A stretch of 6,513 bases of DNA. It comes from Candidatus Methanodesulfokora sp. Its GTDB lineage: Archaea > Korarchaeota > Korarchaeia > Korarchaeales > Korarchaeaceae. The DNA lies in NCBI GenBank assembly GCA_023269865.1, contig JAGDWR010000020.1, positions 1,386 through 7,898 on the forward strand. Direction: 5' to 3'. Positions 5,159-6,513 of this stretch are shown here, in pieces. How positions within the stretch are numbered: the first letter of the stretch is position 1; each line of letters begins with the position of its first letter. The notes beneath the pieces were generated by a model. It ran no database searches. It worked only from the letters and a program-made list of their open reading frames with translations, and had not been told where the DNA came from. Made by a program: the position numbers and the translations under genes.

Positions 5159-5494
5159 ATGGCCATGGAGTTGGATGTACTGGTGGAAAAGGTGGGAAAG
5201 GATCCCCTCTTTAATCTGGATATCGTTGAGCTGAAGTCAGGCAACACAACCATAATTCTCGACTTCCCAAGGGAGATAGGAGCTATAAGACAGAAGGAAA
5301 GAGGGAAACTAGTGATAAGTAAAGAAGCTCCAAAGGAGAAAAAAGGATATATATTTAATGGAATAGTTTATAAATCATCTAAAAATGAGCTTCAAGTGTC
5401 ATTTTATGGCCTCTGGATGAGGATAAATGGGGAAAACTTGGAGGAATTTGCGCAGGGGGATAAGGTTTATGTGCAGTTGACTCTATCGGAATAG
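5159..5494 (+). CDS. rpoG: DNA-directed RNA polymerase subunit Rpo8 (RpoG)
   Basis: A 111-residue homologue of eukaryotic RPB8, a small OB-fold-type subunit at the periphery of RNA polymerase, known in archaea only from Crenarchaeota and Korarchaeota. The family's recognisable part is the second half: GYIFNGIVYKSSKNELQVSFYGLWMRINGENLEEF (about 61-95), where the usual GIVY strand and the SFGGL-type turn (here SFYGLWM) are kept, followed by a final strand VYVQLTL. The ATG at 5159 sits at the predicted transcription start; a second ATG at 5165 would trim only two residues. It stands between an unknown divergent gene and a TFB gene, so the locus groups transcription machinery. The identification rests on length, the GIVY and GL motifs, and context. 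Confidence 0.8.
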   Translation: MAMELDVLVEKVGKDPLFNLDIVELKSGNTTIILDFPREIGAIRQKERGKLVISKEAPKEKKGYIFNGIVYKSSKNELQVSFYGLWMRINGENLEEFAQGDKVYVQLTLSE

Positions 5495-5548
5495 TTTTCC
5501 CCATCTCTCCCTATTACCTAAATTAAGTTTCCAATTATTCTTTCATAA

Positions 5549-5563
5549 GGAAAACTTTTTATT
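5549..5563 (+). promoter_or_regulatory. BRE/TATA promoter of the TFB gene
   Basis: GGAAAACTTTTTATT (5549-5563) joins a purine-rich BRE-like stretch to a TATA box centred about 24 bp before the ATG at 5584, so this message too should be leaderless. The 5495-5548 stretch before it is pyrimidine- and AT-rich and may terminate rpoG. Confidence 0.6.
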
Positions 5564-5583
5564 ACAAGGACTCAGATTGCCTT

Positions 5584-6336
5584 ATGAAGTGTGAGTTCTG
5601 TGGATCCGAGCTCCTCAGAGGGGAGGAAGGGCTCATCTGCAGCTCATGCGGTGCTGTATTTCAGGATTTCCAGGAGGGCTACGAGATTACAGGAGGGCCT
5701 CTTGCAAGAAGAGAATCCGAGACCATAGATTATTTATCCTCTTACTTCAATGTGCCGATGACTATTGCTGAGGAGGCCAAAAAAGTGGCAAATATCGTTA
5801 AAAAGGAGCTGGGAATAGAAAAAGCACCAGCATCCCTCGAGGTAGCGGCCTTTATATACGCATGCAGGAGAGAGGGAAGGCTTATACCGCTGAGCGAGAT
5901 AGATAAGCTGGCGAAAAAGGAGAGGATGAGGATAAGCACATCCACAGTGGCTCTATACATAGCCAAGATAAGCAGCATTCTAGGGAGGAGCAGGGAGGAT
6001 CTGATGGTCCCCTACTTGAATTATGTTAGGGTAAAGATAATGGAAAATGAAAGCATAATGAAAAGAATGGGCAAGAGGGGAAGATATCTAGTGGAAGTGG
6101 CTGAACAGCTTGCATACAAGAACCTAATCTATTCATTTGAAATTAACAGGGGAAAAATAGCTGGGAGGAACCCGATTCTCCTAGCAGCTACAGCTTACTA
6201 CAATGCACTAAAGCTCCTAGGTGCTAACATAACCCAGAGGGAGGTGGCATCATGTGTGGGGATTGGGAAAAGCGCGATAGCAAAGGGGAGGAGAGTGGTA
6301 ATAGGCCCAGTGGTGATGAGAAGGGAGGAGATCTGA
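5584..6336 (+). CDS. tfb: Transcription initiation factor TFB, short variant
   Basis: TFB bridges TBP at the promoter and RNA polymerase. This 250-residue protein has an N-terminal zinc ribbon (C3, C6, C19, C22 in CEFC...CSSC), then two cyclin folds (about 50-135 and 150-240). The second repeat contains the typical GRNPILLAATAYYNAL and ITQREVASCVGIGKSAIAKGRR, the helix-turn-helix that reads the BRE. Canonical TFBs have about 300 residues, with a B-reader and B-linker between ribbon and core carrying the DRGL and RSRTG-like stretch. Here the ribbon is separated from the first cyclin fold by only about 25 residues (GYEITGGPLARRESETIDYLSSYF), and these motifs are absent. It is probably a divergent paralogue, possibly with a limited promoter set or a changed role in promoter opening. 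The gene ends 11 bp before a small ORF in the same direction. Confidence 0.88.
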   Translation: MKCEFCGSELLRGEEGLICSSCGAVFQDFQEGYEITGGPLARRESETIDYLSSYFNVPMTIAEEAKKVANIVKKELGIEKAPASLEVAAFIYACRREGRLIPLSEIDKLAKKERMRISTSTVALYIAKISSILGRSREDLMVPYLNYVRVKIMENESIMKRMGKRGRYLVEVAEQLAYKNLIYSFEINRGKIAGRNPILLAATAYYNALKLLGANITQREVASCVGIGKSAIAKGRRVVIGPVVMRREEI

Positions 6337-6347
6337 CTGAGATCAGG

Positions 6348-6461
6348 ATGGAGCTGGAGATGTTGAAGAGCTCCGTAAGAATAATACTGATGGAGATAGA
6401 GGAGATAAAAAGCGAGATTAGAAGAGCTAAGGTGTGCTGCCATGAAGAAGAGCAGGGATAA
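6348..6461 (+). CDS. Very small coiled-coil protein, 37 aa
   Basis: I do not recognise this ORF. From the ATG at 6348 it encodes 37 residues with a heptad-like run of leucine and isoleucine (MELEMLKSSVRIILMEIEEIKSEIRRA), followed by a double cysteine and an acidic tail (KVCCHEEEQG). The frame is open upstream to an ATG at 6252, but that extension (GDWEKRDSKGEESGNRPSGDEKGG) lies inside tfb and looks like a shadow. A purine-rich GGGAGGAG at the end of tfb is about 16 nt from the chosen start, longer than ideal, so a non-ATG start (CTG at 6333) is possible. It overlaps the next gene by 20 nt, which suggests one operon. A dimerising partner of a neighbour is plausible but unproved. Confidence 0.5.
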   Translation: MELEMLKSSVRIILMEIEEIKSEIRRAKVCCHEEEQG

Positions 6462-6513
6462 AGAGGTCAACTTCCTCATAATAACTCTAATAGTTGTATT
6501 TGTGCTAATAAAA
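6442..6513 (+). CDS. Partial small membrane protein (5' end only)
   Basis: The reading frame opens at ATG 6442 and is still open at the window edge, giving 24 residues. A basic N-terminus (MKKSRDKEVN) is followed by an unbroken hydrophobic run (FLIITLIVVFVLI), the profile of a signal anchor or N-terminal transmembrane helix with the positive end in the cytoplasm. It overlaps the coiled-coil ORF by 20 nt in another frame, and GGTG (6431-6434) may serve as a weak ribosome binding site. The function cannot be told from this fragment. Confidence 0.6.
   Translation, partial: MKKSRDKEVNFLIITLIVVFVLIK

Noticed and set aside
6252..6347. A longer form of the coiled-coil ORF starting inside tfb
   Set aside because: It would overlap tfb by 85 nt, and the extra residues are low-complexity, as expected from a shifted reading of tfb.
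1..6513. CRISPR arrays or complete insertion sequences
   Set aside because: No regularly spaced repeats, transposase or paired terminal repeats were seen; the only mobile-element hint is the hairpin pair at 4039-4088.

Overview
The window comes from an archaeon, most likely a hyperthermophilic member of the Thermoproteota (Crenarchaeota) or a Korarchaeota-like relative. The evidence is a translation factor aIF2-gamma, an XPD-type Fe-S helicase, an archaeal TFB, and above all a homologue of the small RNA polymerase subunit Rpo8/RpoG, which is known only from Crenarchaeota and Korarchaeota. A tRNA gene with a tiny anticodon-loop intron, heavy use of AGG/AGA and ATA codons, and TATA boxes about 25 bp upstream of start codons (leaderless mRNAs) fit this. 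The species cannot be named from the sequence.

Left part (1-728): a two-gene toxin-antitoxin operon of VapBC type, a ribbon-helix-helix antitoxin and a PIN-domain toxin overlapping by 4 nt. A duplicated CCTAGG-centred element, with copies exactly 21 bp apart, covers the TATA box and the start codon and is the obvious autoregulatory operator.

Middle-left (776-3909): an XPD/Rad3-like helicase on the minus strand and aIF2-gamma on the plus strand, diverging from a 101-bp region with one central TATA element readable on both strands.

Middle (3910-5117): the least ordinary part. A promoter near 4016 lies about 88 bp ahead of a tRNA-Gly(TCC) gene with a 13-nt intron, and the expected leader of about 60 nt contains two hairpins that loosely resemble the right end of IS200/IS605 (TnpB-associated) elements. 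Two unrecognised small genes of 100 and 90 codons lie on the minus strand. Between them is a gene-free stretch of about 350 bp that carries a candidate structured RNA on the plus strand: perfect 7-, 8- and 9-bp helices, possible GAAA and GAGA tetraloops, a possible pseudoknot, and a partial match to the P4 core of RNase P RNA. I could not assign it to a family.

Right part (5159-6513): rpoG, then a short divergent TFB that keeps the zinc ribbon and both cyclin folds but seems to have lost most of the B-reader/linker, then a very small coiled-coil ORF, then the start of a small membrane-anchored protein running off the window. The last three are tightly spaced and look like one operon.
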